From Pseudogemmatithrix spongiicola (lineage in GTDB: Bacteria > Gemmatimonadota > Gemmatimonadetes > Gemmatimonadales > Gemmatimonadaceae), in assembly GCF_030623445.1 (NCBI RefSeq), contig NZ_CP130613.1:1116001-1180000 (forward strand): DNA of 64,000 bases, given 5' to 3'. Positions within the stretch are counted from its first letter, which is position 1; the number at the start of each line of letters is the position of its first letter. Below, one piece after another: positions 32,991 through 41,354 of this stretch. Below the pieces are notes generated by a model. The model was not told the DNA's origin. It searched no databases and saw nothing but the letters and a program-made list of their open reading frames with translations. The translations under genes and the position numbers were made by a program.

Positions 32991-35900
32991 CTAGAACGAC
33001 TGGCCCAAGGTCCAGAACCAGTAGCCCTTGCGGTTCACGCCGTCGAGCGGGATCGAGTAGTCCCAGCGGATGAGCGCGATGTTGAACAGGTTGAGCCGCA
33101 CGCCGAAGCCGTAGCTCTTGAGCGGGTAGCGCTCGAAGGCGAAGTCGTAGTTGGCCGGCCGCGAGGGCATGAGGCGCTGGTCCTTGGACCAGGCGGCACC
33201 CACGTCGTAGAAGAACAGGCCGTCGACGGGCGGCAGCGAGATCGGCAGCAGGCCCAGCGTGAACTGGCGCACGAGGGGGAAGCGCAGTTCGACGTTCGCG
33301 AACGCCACGCGGCTGCCGAGCAGCTGCACGGCGGAGCAGGCCTGCGGATCGGAGAGTGAGGTTTCGCAGATGCCGCCGGCGTAGGTCTCGCGATCGTAGC
33401 CGCGGATGAAGTCCGGCCGGCCGATGTACTTGGGGAACTCGTTCTCGTCGGGGCCCGCGCTGATGCTCGCCGAGAAGCGCGTGGCCAGCGTGAGGAAGCT
33501 GAAGACCAGCGCGTCGTAGCGGCGGTAGTCCACCGTGTAGGTGGTCCACGACACCGTGCCCGCGGTGTGGTCGATCTGGAAGCGCGAGCGACGGCCGTAG
33601 ATGCCGCCGGTGGCGCCCATCAGCGAGTTGTCGTGCACGAAGGCCACGTATGGCGCGGCGTAGTTCAGCGACGAGGTGTTGACGATCGAGTCGACGAAGA
33701 AGCCGGTCTGGAAGCCCGAGTTGAAGTTGTACTGCTGCGTGATGTACATCAGCGCGCGGTCGATGTTGTTGAGCGTGGCCCCGTACTCGAAGCGCGCGAA
33801 GCGATTGAGCGGATACGAGGCGCTGCCCATCGCCGAGCGCGAGATGAAGCGCGTGATGACCTGCTGCTCGAGGATGTTGCCGCCGCCGAGGTTCGCCTGG
33901 TTGTAGCCGGTCAGGAAGAAGAAGGGGAACTGCTGCACGCCCACGGCCCACGGCGTGCGGCCGCTGTTGTCCGTGTACATCGCGAAGAGCTGCGCTTCCG
34001 AGAGGCGGCCGTTGACGCCGCCGGCGATCATCATGCGCCGGTTGCCGACCATGTCGGCGAGCACGATCGCCGTCTGGCCGAAGACGCCGCGCCCGAAGTT
34101 GTCCTGGGCGTAGCCGATCTGCGGCCGGGCGACGTACTCGGGGCTGAGCTTGCTGCGGTACGGCGCCGGCCGGAACGTCGCGGCGTCGGGCAGGGCGAGC
34201 GATGCGCTGTCATTGAGCGCGGCGATCGACACGCCGCCACCGGTCGGGCCGGAGATCACGGCATCGCCGGGGCGCCAGCCGGAGGCACTGAGGTACACCG
34301 ACTGCCGTCGGCGTGGGGCCGTCGACCGGGTGGCCCGCGCGGCGGCGCTGTCCGCGTCGGCGCGGGCTGCGGCCACGATCGAATCCGAGGTCACGCGGGC
34401 GCGGGTCCCGCTGTCGGCCTGGGCGATGACCGTCGGCCCGATCACGAAGGGATCCTTCTTGAGGGCGCGCGGGTTGGCGATCGACCACACTTGGTAGTCG
34501 CCGTTGTCCTGGTACACGAAGGCGAGCTTGTCGGCCTGCGCGGCCCAGGTGATGGCCGGGCTGTGCTCGGTGAGCGACGTGATGCCGCCGACAAAGCGCG
34601 TCAGCTGGTAGTGCTGGTCGCTGTCCATGTCGAACAGGAACAGCTGGGCGATGCCGGTGCGGTCCGAGATGAACGCGACGGACTTGGCATCCGGCGCCCA
34701 CTGCGGGTTGAGGTTCTTGCCCGCCTGCTGCGGCAGCACGCGCACGGCGTTGGTCTCGAGGTCGAGCACGGAGATCTGCCACTCGCCGAACTTGAGCGTC
34801 TCGAGATCCGACTGCGGCCCGCGCTCGGACGCGAAGGCGATGTAGCGGCCGTCGGGTGACCAGCTCGGCTGGAGGTCGCCGTACACGTCGTCGGTGAGCT
34901 GGCGCAGGTTCCGCCCGTCCGCGTCGATCATGTACAGGTCCGTCATGCCGTTCGCAAGGCCGGAGAAGACGATCCGCCGGCCGTCCGGCGACCACGTGGG
35001 CCCGATCATCGCGACCAGGTCCGTCTCCAGCCGCCGGTGCGTGCGATTGCGCCGCACGTCGTGGATGTAGAGGATGTCCTTGCCCTTGCGCTGCGCCGTG
35101 AAGGCGAAGAAGCGGCCGTCCGGCGAGAACGCGCCCTGCGAGTAGCCGTAGCGCAGCTCCTCGTACTCGGGGTTCAGCGTGCTCTTGGTGAGCCGCGCCT
35201 TGCGCTCGCCGGTGTTGGCATCGGCGAGGTAGAGATCGAGGAACACCTCGGCGCGCAGCAGCGAGCCCAGCGAGATGAAGGCGATGTTGCGGCCGTCCGG
35301 CGAGAGGGCGGGCGCGACGTACACGTTCACGAGGCCGCCCGTGCGGCGCTGCGTGAGCATCGGCTGCGCGACGCGGCGCGGGCGCTCCAACTGCGCGATG
35401 CCGGGCAGGAAGGTGTTCTGGACGTGCTCCTTCCACTCTTCGCCGAGGTCCTCGAGGTCGGTGCCGGTGTAGCGGCGGAAGGCGCGCTCGATGCCGAGCG
35501 ACACGGAGGCGTTCATGACCTCGCCGACGACCTCGTCGCCCCAGCGGCCGGCCACGTACTGCCAGAAGGACTCGCCGAAGCGGTAGGGGAAGAAGAGGTC
35601 CGGCCGCCGCGTCATCTGCTCGACGCTGGGGATGTTGCCGTTGAGCGCGGCGTCGCGCATCACGGCCTCGGTGGCGTTGTGGCCGGGGCCGTTGGTCAGG
35701 TACTCCGCCATGCCTTCCATGAACCACAGCGGCGGCTGCACCTGCTGCAGCGTCTGGAGGCCCGCGCCGGCGCGGCCGCGGGCGAACACGTCGTACTGGA
35801 ACACGTGCACCATTTCGTGCGTCAGTGTGTGCTCGCTCTGCCGCATGTCGCCGGCGAAGAAGAACATGTTACGCTGGCGCAGGGCGTCGGTGACGCCCAG

Positions 35901-36224
35901 CGTGCCTTCGCCGGCGTCGCCGATGACGTTGTTCTGCGCGAACTCGTTGCGCGAGCCCCAGATGATGATCGGCTTGCGCTCGCGGAACTCGTGCCCGAAC
36001 ACGCGGCGCAGGCGCTCGTAGGAGCGCTCGGCCATCTGGCCCGTGTAGCGCGCGACCTCCTCGAGCTCCGGGTAATAGTGCACGTCGAAGTGCGGCGTGC
36101 GGAGGATCTGCCAGCGGAACTTGCGGTACTGGACCTGGTTCTGGCCGAAGTACGGCCCCATCTGCGCATGGAGCGCGGGGGTGGCGACGAGGAGCAGAGC
36201 GGCGGCGAGTATCCAACGACGCAT
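32991..36224 (-). CDS. Metalloprotease, TolB-like propeller and BamA-like barrel fusion protein
   Basis: A 1077-residue secreted protein (signal peptide ILAAALLLVATPALHAQ). Residues about 30-270 are a peptidase-MA/gluzincin-like domain with HEMVH (Zn-binding His pair and Glu) and a downstream WFMEGMAEY, the third ligand helix. Residues about 300-620 contain PD40/TolB-type repeats (ALSPDGRNIAF, SWSPDGRYIAF). A linker of charged residues leads to a C-terminal region (about 700-1077) with aromatic strand patterns and a final Phe (WFWTLGQSF), the hallmark of BamA/TamA-like barrels. It is probably an outer-membrane protein displaying a protease and propeller. The substrate is unknown. Confidence 0.75.
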   Translation of the reverse strand: MRRWILAAALLLVATPALHAQMGPYFGQNQVQYRKFRWQILRTPHFDVHYYPELEEVARYTGQMAERSYERLRRVFGHEFRERKPIIIWGSRNEFAQNNVIGDAGEGTLGVTDALRQRNMFFFAGDMRQSEHTLTHEMVHVFQYDVFARGRAGAGLQTLQQVQPPLWFMEGMAEYLTNGPGHNATEAVMRDAALNGNIPSVEQMTRRPDLFFPYRFGESFWQYVAGRWGDEVVGEVMNASVSLGIERAFRRYTGTDLEDLGEEWKEHVQNTFLPGIAQLERPRRVAQPMLTQRRTGGLVNVYVAPALSPDGRNIAFISLGSLLRAEVFLDLYLADANTGERKARLTKSTLNPEYEELRYGYSQGAFSPDGRFFAFTAQRKGKDILYIHDVRRNRTHRRLETDLVAMIGPTWSPDGRRIVFSGLANGMTDLYMIDADGRNLRQLTDDVYGDLQPSWSPDGRYIAFASERGPQSDLETLKFGEWQISVLDLETNAVRVLPQQAGKNLNPQWAPDAKSVAFISDRTGIAQLFLFDMDSDQHYQLTRFVGGITSLTEHSPAITWAAQADKLAFVYQDNGDYQVWSIANPRALKKDPFVIGPTVIAQADSGTRARVTSDSIVAAARADADSAAARATRSTAPRRRQSVYLSASGWRPGDAVISGPTGGGVSIAALNDSASLALPDAATFRPAPYRSKLSPEYVARPQIGYAQDNFGRGVFGQTAIVLADMVGNRRMMIAGGVNGRLSEAQLFAMYTDNSGRTPWAVGVQQFPFFFLTGYNQANLGGGNILEQQVITRFISRSAMGSASYPLNRFARFEYGATLNNIDRALMYITQQYNFNSGFQTGFFVDSIVNTSSLNYAAPYVAFVHDNSLMGATGGIYGRRSRFQIDHTAGTVSWTTYTVDYRRYDALVFSFLTLATRFSASISAGPDENEFPKYIGRPDFIRGYDRETYAGGICETSLSDPQACSAVQLLGSRVAFANVELRFPLVRQFTLGLLPISLPPVDGLFFYDVGAAWSKDQRLMPSRPANYDFAFERYPLKSYGFGVRLNLFNIALIRWDYSIPLDGVNRKGYWFWTLGQSF

Positions 36225-36232
36225 CGGGGCCC

Positions 36233-36592
36233 TCAGGCGGAGATGGCCACGGCCGGGGCGTCACCCCAGAGCCGCTCGAGCTGGTAGAAGCTGCGCAGGG
36301 TCGGGTGGAACACGTGCACCACGAAGTCGACGTAGTCGAGCAGTACCCAGCGCCCCTGCTCCATGCCTTCGACGGAGTGGACGCGGATGCCTTCCTTCTT
36401 GAGCGTCTCGACCACATGGCCCGCGGTGGCGCGGACATGGGTGTCGGAGGTGCCGCTGGCGACGATGAAGAAGTCCGCCATGTCGGTGACGGGGCGGAGG
36501 TCGAGCATCACGACGTCGTTGGCCTTGTTGTCGAGCAAGACCTGGGCGGCGCGGCGGGCGGAGGACATCGAAGTCGGCGCGGCTGGGGGCAT
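36233..36592 (-). CDS. rsfS: Ribosome silencing factor RsfS
   Basis: A 119-residue protein of the Iojap/RsfS family. Characteristic LRPVTDMADFFIVASGTSDTH, then MEQGRWVLLDYVDFVVHVF is exactly the RsfS signature. It binds ribosomal protein uL14 and prevents joining of subunits under starvation. The first 10 residues may be an extension; an ATG at about 36565 is an alternative start. It ends 8 bases before the outer-membrane fusion gene, so it may share its transcript. Confidence 0.93.
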   Translation of the reverse strand: MPPAAPTSMSSARRAAQVLLDNKANDVVMLDLRPVTDMADFFIVASGTSDTHVRATAGHVVETLKKEGIRVHSVEGMEQGRWVLLDYVDFVVHVFHPTLRSFYQLERLWGDAPAVAISA

Positions 36593-36744
36593 GGTGGAAA
36601 GTAGTAAGGAACCGAACCCGGTGGCTGGCGAAAGGTTCCGTGGGATGACTGCGGGGACACGGGAGACGGAGGTACGGGCGGAGGTGGGCCGACGCGATAC
36701 GGGAGAAGGGAGACGGGGGGGAGGGGTGGCAGGTTCGTGATACG

Positions 36745-38072
36745 GGGCCTATACGGATTTCTGTGTGTGAGGCCTCGTGGTGATCATGCGTGATCGCTGA
36801 AGCGCGTCCCAAACAGCATCCCGAGATACGGCATGGCGGCCTTCCACGCGTGATTCCCGCGCTTCCACTTCGCTTGGATGTTGCGCAGCGCGAGATAGAG
36901 CAACTTGGCCGCGGCTTCGTCGGTCGGGAAGTGGCCGCGGGTCTTCACGATCTTCCGGAGCTGCATATGCAGGCTCTCGATCGCGTTCGTCGTGTAGAGC
37001 AGCCGCCGGATCTCGGGCGGGTACGCGAAGACGGGTACGACGTGCGGCCAGTGCCGGCGCCACAGCGCGGTGATGGCCGGGTACTTGGTGCCCCAGGGGC
37101 CCGCCGCGAAGGCGTCGAGCGCCTGCACCGCCGCGGCTTCGGTCGGCGCGCGGTAGATGGCGCGCAGCGTCCCGCTGACCGCCTTGCGGTCCTTCCAGTT
37201 CGCGTACGCCAGGCTCTGCCGCACGAGATGCACCACGCAGTGATGCACCTGCGCCTGCGGGAAGACCGTCGTGATCGCGTCCGGGAAGCCGACGAGCCCG
37301 TCGACGAGCGCCACCAGGATGTCGTCGACGCCGCGCGCCTTCAGCTCGCTCATCACGCGCAGCCAGAAGCCCGCGCCTTCCGTCTGCTCGATCCAGAGGC
37401 CCAGCACCTCCTTGTGCCCCTCGCGGTCCACGCCGAGCGCGAGATACACGGCCTTGTTCCGCACGGTGCCCTCGTCGCGGATCTTCACGCGCAGCGCATC
37501 GAAGATGACCACCGGATACATCCGCTCGAGCGGGCGCTGCTGCCAGGCCTGCACCTCGGCCACCACCTCGTCGGTGATCACGCTGATGACGCTCGGCGCG
37601 ATCTCCACTTGGTAGAGCTGCTCCAGATGCGCCTGGATCTCGCGCACGCTGACGCCCCGCGCGTAGAGCGAGAGCACAGTCGCATCGAACTGCGGCAGGC
37701 GCCGCACGCCCGTGGGCACCAGCTGCGGCCGGAAGCTGCCCTCGCGGTCGCGTGGGATCTCGAGCGGCACGGCGCCGGTCTCGGTCAAGACCGTCTTCGG
37801 CGTCGCGCCGTTGCGGTGATTCGTCTGCCCCGCGGGCTTCTCCTCGCCGGGCCCATAGCCCAGGTGCGCCGTCAGCTCGCCGGCCAGCATCCGCTCCGCG
37901 AGCCGCTTCTGCAGCGCGCGCATCACGGCGGTGAAATCCGCCGGCGAACGCGCGTCCCCGATCAGCGCGTCCAGCGCCGCCGGGTCAAACGTGGGGAACT
38001 CCTCTTTCGGCTTGGCCATCGCCCCTCCTTCAGGGTGAGTATGGCCTCACACACAGAATTCCGGATAGGCCC
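36745..38072 (-). mobile_element. IS256-family insertion sequence, copy A (1328 bp)
   Basis: Ends are GGGCCTATACGGATTTCTGT (left) and, read inward from the right, GGGCCTATCCGGAATTCTGT, with the match running on into GTGTGAGGCC. Direct flanks are an imperfect repeat TTCGTGATACG / TTCGTGAGACG, so the target duplication is not a clean 8 bp as in copy B. The transposase is on the minus strand, and the element is 1328 bp like copy B. Confidence 0.92.
36784..38019 (-). CDS. IS256-family (mutator-type) transposase, copy A
   Basis: A 411-residue transposase of the Transposase_mut family. The catalytic triad is seen in VIFDALRVKIRD (Asp), VALVDGLVGFP (Asp) and TTNAIESLHMQLRK (Glu), with the C-H residues of the mutator fold in VHHCVVHLVRQS. 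It reads from ATG at 38019 with GGAGGGGC upstream. Identical to copy B in sequence, so the two are recent. Confidence 0.94.
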   Translation of the reverse strand: MAKPKEEFPTFDPAALDALIGDARSPADFTAVMRALQKRLAERMLAGELTAHLGYGPGEEKPAGQTNHRNGATPKTVLTETGAVPLEIPRDREGSFRPQLVPTGVRRLPQFDATVLSLYARGVSVREIQAHLEQLYQVEIAPSVISVITDEVVAEVQAWQQRPLERMYPVVIFDALRVKIRDEGTVRNKAVYLALGVDREGHKEVLGLWIEQTEGAGFWLRVMSELKARGVDDILVALVDGLVGFPDAITTVFPQAQVHHCVVHLVRQSLAYANWKDRKAVSGTLRAIYRAPTEAAAVQALDAFAAGPWGTKYPAITALWRRHWPHVVPVFAYPPEIRRLLYTTNAIESLHMQLRKIVKTRGHFPTDEAAAKLLYLALRNIQAKWKRGNHAWKAAMPYLGMLFGTRFSDHA

Positions 38073-38181
38073 TTCGTGAGACGTCTACCCCCCATCTCCC
38101 CCATTCCCCTCTCTCCATCCCCGCCCGTACCGCCGTCTCCCCTCTCCCACTCGATCCAAGCGCCAAAAGCCGGGCGAACGA

Positions 38182-38215
38182 GAAACCGGGGCAGCCCCAA
38201 AGGGCCGCCCCGGTC
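38182..38215 (-). terminator. Terminator of the rpsF-rplI operon
   Basis: On the minus strand ACCGGGGCGGCC pairs with GGGGCTGCCCCGGT around a CTTT loop, followed by TTTCTC. It lies 23 bases past the rplI stop codon. Confidence 0.7.
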
Positions 38216-38237
38216 TGTCGAGCTCACAAGTGCCAGC

Positions 38238-38684
38238 TTACCCCTTGATCACCCAAACCTTGATCTCAGGCTTCACGTCCGCATGCAGGCGGATGGCGAC
38301 CTTGTAGACGCCGAGCGCCTTGATGGGCTCGTGCAGGTCGATCATGCGCTTCTCGACTTCCTTGAAGCCCTGGGCCTCGAGCTGGTGATGGATATCACCC
38401 GAGGTGACCGAGCCGAAGAGCTTGCCTTCCTCGCCGACCTTGGCGGAGAAGGTGAGGGAGACTTCCTCGAGCCGCTTCGCGACGGCCTGCGCGGCCTCGC
38501 GGCGGGCGTTCTCGGCGGCCTCGAGCCGCTCCTTTTCCTGCGCGATGCGCTTCTTGTTGCCGGCCGTCGCCTCGTAGGCGATGCCGCGCGGCAGCAGGAA
38601 GTTGCGGGCGTAGCCGGCCGAGACCTCGACGATGTCACCCGGGTGGCCGAGGTTGTCCACGGCCTGGCGAAGAATGACTTCCAT
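38238..38684 (-). CDS. rplI: 50S ribosomal protein bL9
   Basis: A 148-residue protein with the bL9 N-domain (MEVILRQAVDNLGHPGDIV; GYARNFLLPRG), a long charged helix (about 45-75) and a C-domain with LFGSVTSGDI. The frame is open far upstream, but the ATG at 38684 gives the family start. Together with rpsF, rpsR and the DUF2232 gene it forms the common S6-S18-L9 operon. A terminator follows. Confidence 0.96.
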   Translation of the reverse strand: MEVILRQAVDNLGHPGDIVEVSAGYARNFLLPRGIAYEATAGNKKRIAQEKERLEAAENARREAAQAVAKRLEEVSLTFSAKVGEEGKLFGSVTSGDIHHQLEAQGFKEVEKRMIDLHEPIKALGVYKVAIRLHADVKPEIKVWVIKG

Positions 38685-38686
38685 AT

Positions 38687-39715
38687 CTACTCCGAACGTT
38701 GGGATTGCGGCCGCGGCCGGTTGCGCCAGTCGAGCCAGGTGTCGCCGACGCCAATGACGAGGGCAACCGCTGCGATTACGGACCAAAACATCACCAGGAC
38801 GATGGACCAGAGCACCGCCATCCACTTTCCTGGCCTCAAGAACCACACGAAGACGCCCAACCCGCGCATCACGTACAGGGCGCCGAAGAACACCAAGCAG
38901 TTGATCCCGAACGCCGCGAAGGCGTTCGGCATCGGGACCACCAGCACCAGCAGTCCGGCAATCAGCCCCCAGACGAGGCCATCGTGGAACCGCAGGTCGC
39001 GCAGGGCGGCGAGCGGCGGTCCCAGCCGCACCCGTCCGAACCGATGGTACAGCGCCCACGCGAGCGCGAGCACGGCCAACGATTCCAACGCGAGCATCGC
39101 CGGCATGAGCACCTTGGCCGCGGTGGGCAGCGCCGTGAACTGCGCTTCCACCTGGGCTGCGAGTGCGTCGGCGCCGGCATTGTCGCGCGCCAACTCCTGC
39201 CACTGCGGCTGTGCCGTGAACTCCTGCCACGCGCGTTGGATTTCCGCGGCGCGTCGCGTGAACTCTTCGGACAGCACTCCCACCGCCGCCCCGAACCCAC
39301 CCTCGGTCACCGCGACCGTTAGCGTGCCCAGCAGCAGCGCGGCGAGGATCGCCAGCAGCGCCCGCGGGAGGAAGCGAACCTCGCCCCCGAGGAGCAACGT
39401 ACCGGCGAAGCACGCCGCCAGGATCACCCCCCAGCCGCGCGAGAGCAGCGCGAACGGGGTCGGCTCACCCGACACCCACACCACGTAGACCGCGAACGCC
39501 GTCCATGTGGCGGCGAGGGTGAAACGCCCCCCGCTGCGCCACCCCGCGATGGCCATCAAGGCCAGCGCCGGGGCGAGCAGGAGGATGGTCTGGTCCACCG
39601 GGAGCAACAACGCGAAGGGCGGTGTTGCCGGGAAGATCAGGAGCGCGAGCGTGGCGAGAAGCGGACCCCACCAGCCCTGCTCACGCGGCGGTGCCGCGCC
39701 CTCCTCCTGCGTCAC
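38687..39715 (-). CDS. DUF2232 (YybS-like) membrane protein
   Basis: A 342-residue polytopic membrane protein with eight or so hydrophobic segments, starting with LLATLALLIFPATPPFALLL. DUF2232 proteins often lie between rpsR and rplI; here the gene has exactly that position, 2 bases before rplI and 15 after rpsR. Function is not established. An acidic soluble loop is seen near residues 140-205. Confidence 0.75.
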   Translation of the reverse strand: MTQEEGAAPPREQGWWGPLLATLALLIFPATPPFALLLPVDQTILLLAPALALMAIAGWRSGGRFTLAATWTAFAVYVVWVSGEPTPFALLSRGWGVILAACFAGTLLLGGEVRFLPRALLAILAALLLGTLTVAVTEGGFGAAVGVLSEEFTRRAAEIQRAWQEFTAQPQWQELARDNAGADALAAQVEAQFTALPTAAKVLMPAMLALESLAVLALAWALYHRFGRVRLGPPLAALRDLRFHDGLVWGLIAGLLVLVVPMPNAFAAFGINCLVFFGALYVMRGLGVFVWFLRPGKWMAVLWSIVLVMFWSVIAAVALVIGVGDTWLDWRNRPRPQSQRSE

Positions 39716-39730
39716 GTCCGAACCGTCGGC

Positions 39731-39955
39731 TTACTGCGCCGACGACGTGCGGACGTAGGGAAGGAGCGCCAGGTAGCGCGCCTTCTTGATCGCCTTCGCC
39801 AGCTGACGCTGGTGACGGGCGTCCACGCCGCTCAGCCGGGACGGCAGCACCTTGCCCGTGTCCGTGATGAAGCGGGAGAGGAAACGCTCGTCCTTGTAAT
39901 CGACAAAGCGGATGCCGGCCTCGGTGACCGGGCAGACCTTCTTGTTGCGGCGCAT
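39731..39955 (-). CDS. rpsR: 30S ribosomal protein bS18
   Basis: A 74-residue protein with the bS18 pattern [34 protein letters not shown] and [15 protein letters not shown]. It binds with bS6 in the 30S platform. It follows rpsF by 3 bases. Confidence 0.97.
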   Translation of the reverse strand: MRRNKKVCPVTEAGIRFVDYKDERFLSRFITDTGKVLPSRLSGVDARHQRQLAKAIKKARYLALLPYVRTSSAQ

Positions 39956-39958
39956 GGG

Positions 39959-40324
39959 CTATTCCTCGTCGTCGTCGTCATCGCCGTCGCGCGCACGACG
40001 CGCGGCCAGCTGCTCTTCGGTCATCGGCGGGGCGCCGAGCTCGTGCTCGTGCACCGAGATGAGGTAGCGGATCACGCCTTCGTCGAGCTTGAGGGCGCGC
40101 TCGAACTCGGGGAGGGCCTTGCCCTCCGCCTTGAAGCGGGCGACGACGTAGTAGCCGGCTTCCTTGTTCTTGATCTTGTAGGCGAGCTGGCGGCGGCCCC
40201 AGTGGTCGAGGGTCGCGGGCTCAGCGAGACCGAGCAAGCCATGATGCTTCTCGATCTTGTCGGCAATGGCGGCGTCTTCGAGGGCGGAATCGAAGATGTA
40301 CACCGCCTCGTATTCACGAGACAA
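39959..40324 (-). CDS. rpsF: 30S ribosomal protein bS6
   Basis: A 121-residue protein beginning REYEAVYIFDSALEDA, with the bS6 core DHWGRRQLAYKIKNKEAGYYV and an acidic tail of Asp/Glu. The start codon appears to be TTG at 40324, with AGGAGG 9 bases upstream; no ATG is suitably placed. It is the first gene of the S6-S18-L9 operon. An S6:S18 feedback site in the leader would be expected by analogy but could not be identified. Confidence 0.94.
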   Translation of the reverse strand: MSREYEAVYIFDSALEDAAIADKIEKHHGLLGLAEPATLDHWGRRQLAYKIKNKEAGYYVVARFKAEGKALPEFERALKLDEGVIRYLISVHEHELGAPPMTEEQLAARRARDGDDDDDEE

Positions 40325-40403
40325 TGCGGCAATCCTCCTTTGGTCTAATCGCGGCTGACGGGTTGCCGGCGTCGGCCGAGGTGAAGTTTTTGGACAGCCT
40401 CTA

Positions 40404-40432
40404 AAAGTAGATACGAAATAGAGTTACGGCAA
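40404..40432 (-). promoter_or_regulatory. Possible promoter of rpsF operon
   Basis: On the minus strand TTGCCG (40432-40427) and TACTTT (40409-40404) are separated by 17 bases. The AT-rich segment stands out in the GC-rich gap after the TPR-like gene, about 80 bases before rpsF. Matches to the consensus are moderate. Confidence 0.4.
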
Positions 40433-40442
40433 GGGTGCGGGC

Positions 40443-41273
40443 TCAGGGCCTGAGCTGCTCGGCGGCGATGAAGCCGAAGGCGGCGCTGGGGCCCGTGGCC
40501 AGGACCTCCGCGCGGGCGGCAGTGGCGCCGGCGCGGTCGCCGGTGGCGAACTTCCATTGGGCGAGGCCGTTACCGATGGTCTGGCGCTCGAGCGGGGTGG
40601 TCATCGAGGCCCGCAGCTCGGCCTCGGGGAGCTCGCCCTTCATCCAGAGCAGCAGGCGGTGGTAGCTGCCGTTCTCGATGATCGTCCAGTCGGCCCGCAC
40701 CGTGCCGAGCACCCGCCGCGCCGCGCCCAGGTCGCCGCCGCGGGCGAGGGAGAGCACCCACCAGTACGTCGCCGCCGCGCGCTGATCGAGGTTCTTGGCC
40801 ACCCGCGCGTCCTCCGCCCAGATCTCCGCCGCCGGCGCGAAATCGCCCGTCAGGAACTGCGCCAGCGCGAGGTGATAGCGGATGTTCGACTGCAGCGTGC
40901 TGGTCGGGATGCCGCTGGGGTTGGGCTGGCCGTCCTGCTCGACGAGGTCGGGCTTGCCGCGGGTCAGCTCGAAGCCGCGCGAGAGGTCGGCCTTCGCGGC
41001 GTCGAACTGCCGCAGGGAGATGTAGCGATGGCCACGGTGGCGGAGGAGCCAGGGTTCATCTGGCCAGCGCTGCAAGGCCGCGCTATACATCGCGACGGCG
41101 GCGGCAAAGTCGGTGTAGCCGACGAATCTGGCGTGCCAGATGACGGCTTCGAGGCTGGTTGGGTTCTGCTCGGCGGCGGTGCGGGCGGAAGGCAGGGAGC
41201 CGGGGGAGACGGTGGTCTGCGCCTCCGCGGCGCTTGCGACGAGACCGATGATGACTAGCGGAAGCAGGCGCAC
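40443..41273 (-). CDS. Secreted TPR-like repeat protein
   Basis: A 276-residue protein from GTG 41273. The signal peptide MRLLPLVIIGLVASAAEAQ is followed by helical repeats, for example WHARFVGYTDFAAAVAMYSAALQRWP (in pieces) and HRGHRYISLRQFDAAKADLSRGFEL, which fit tetratricopeptide repeats. The longer frame to 41339 runs through the ATGTRAG repeat and is rejected. The function is unknown; it may be a periplasmic scaffold. It lies on the same strand before rpsF. Confidence 0.65.
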   Translation of the reverse strand: MRLLPLVIIGLVASAAEAQTTVSPGSLPSARTAAEQNPTSLEAVIWHARFVGYTDFAAAVAMYSAALQRWPDEPWLLRHRGHRYISLRQFDAAKADLSRGFELTRGKPDLVEQDGQPNPSGIPTSTLQSNIRYHLALAQFLTGDFAPAAEIWAEDARVAKNLDQRAAATYWWVLSLARGGDLGAARRVLGTVRADWTIIENGSYHRLLLWMKGELPEAELRASMTTPLERQTIGNGLAQWKFATGDRAGATAARAEVLATGPSAAFGFIAAEQLRP

Positions 41274-41354
41274 GTACGGAGGCTCCGTTAACCGCAGATG
41301 TGAGATGTAAGCTGTAAGCTGTAAGAGAAGGGCAATCACACCGTCGGTGTGGTT

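Larger units (their letters stand above)
36661..38141. repeat. Third inverted-repeat family, interrupted by IS256 copy A
   Basis: GGGAGACGGAGGTACGGGCGG at 36661-36681 is complementary to 38121-38141 at 20 of 21 positions. IS256 copy A lies between the arms. Without it the unit would be an intergenic hairpin of about 150 bp between the rplI terminator and rsfS. G-rich runs fill much of the arms. Confidence 0.65.

Noticed and set aside
36790-38079. A 429-residue open frame opposite the IS256 transposase (also at 41400-42743)
   Set aside because: Antisense shadow of a clear DDE transposase; no family features and it runs past the IS end.
38685-39413. Fusion of a long upstream frame to rplI
   Set aside because: The upstream part is an antisense-like shadow of the DUF2232 gene on the same strand in another frame; bL9 begins at 38684.
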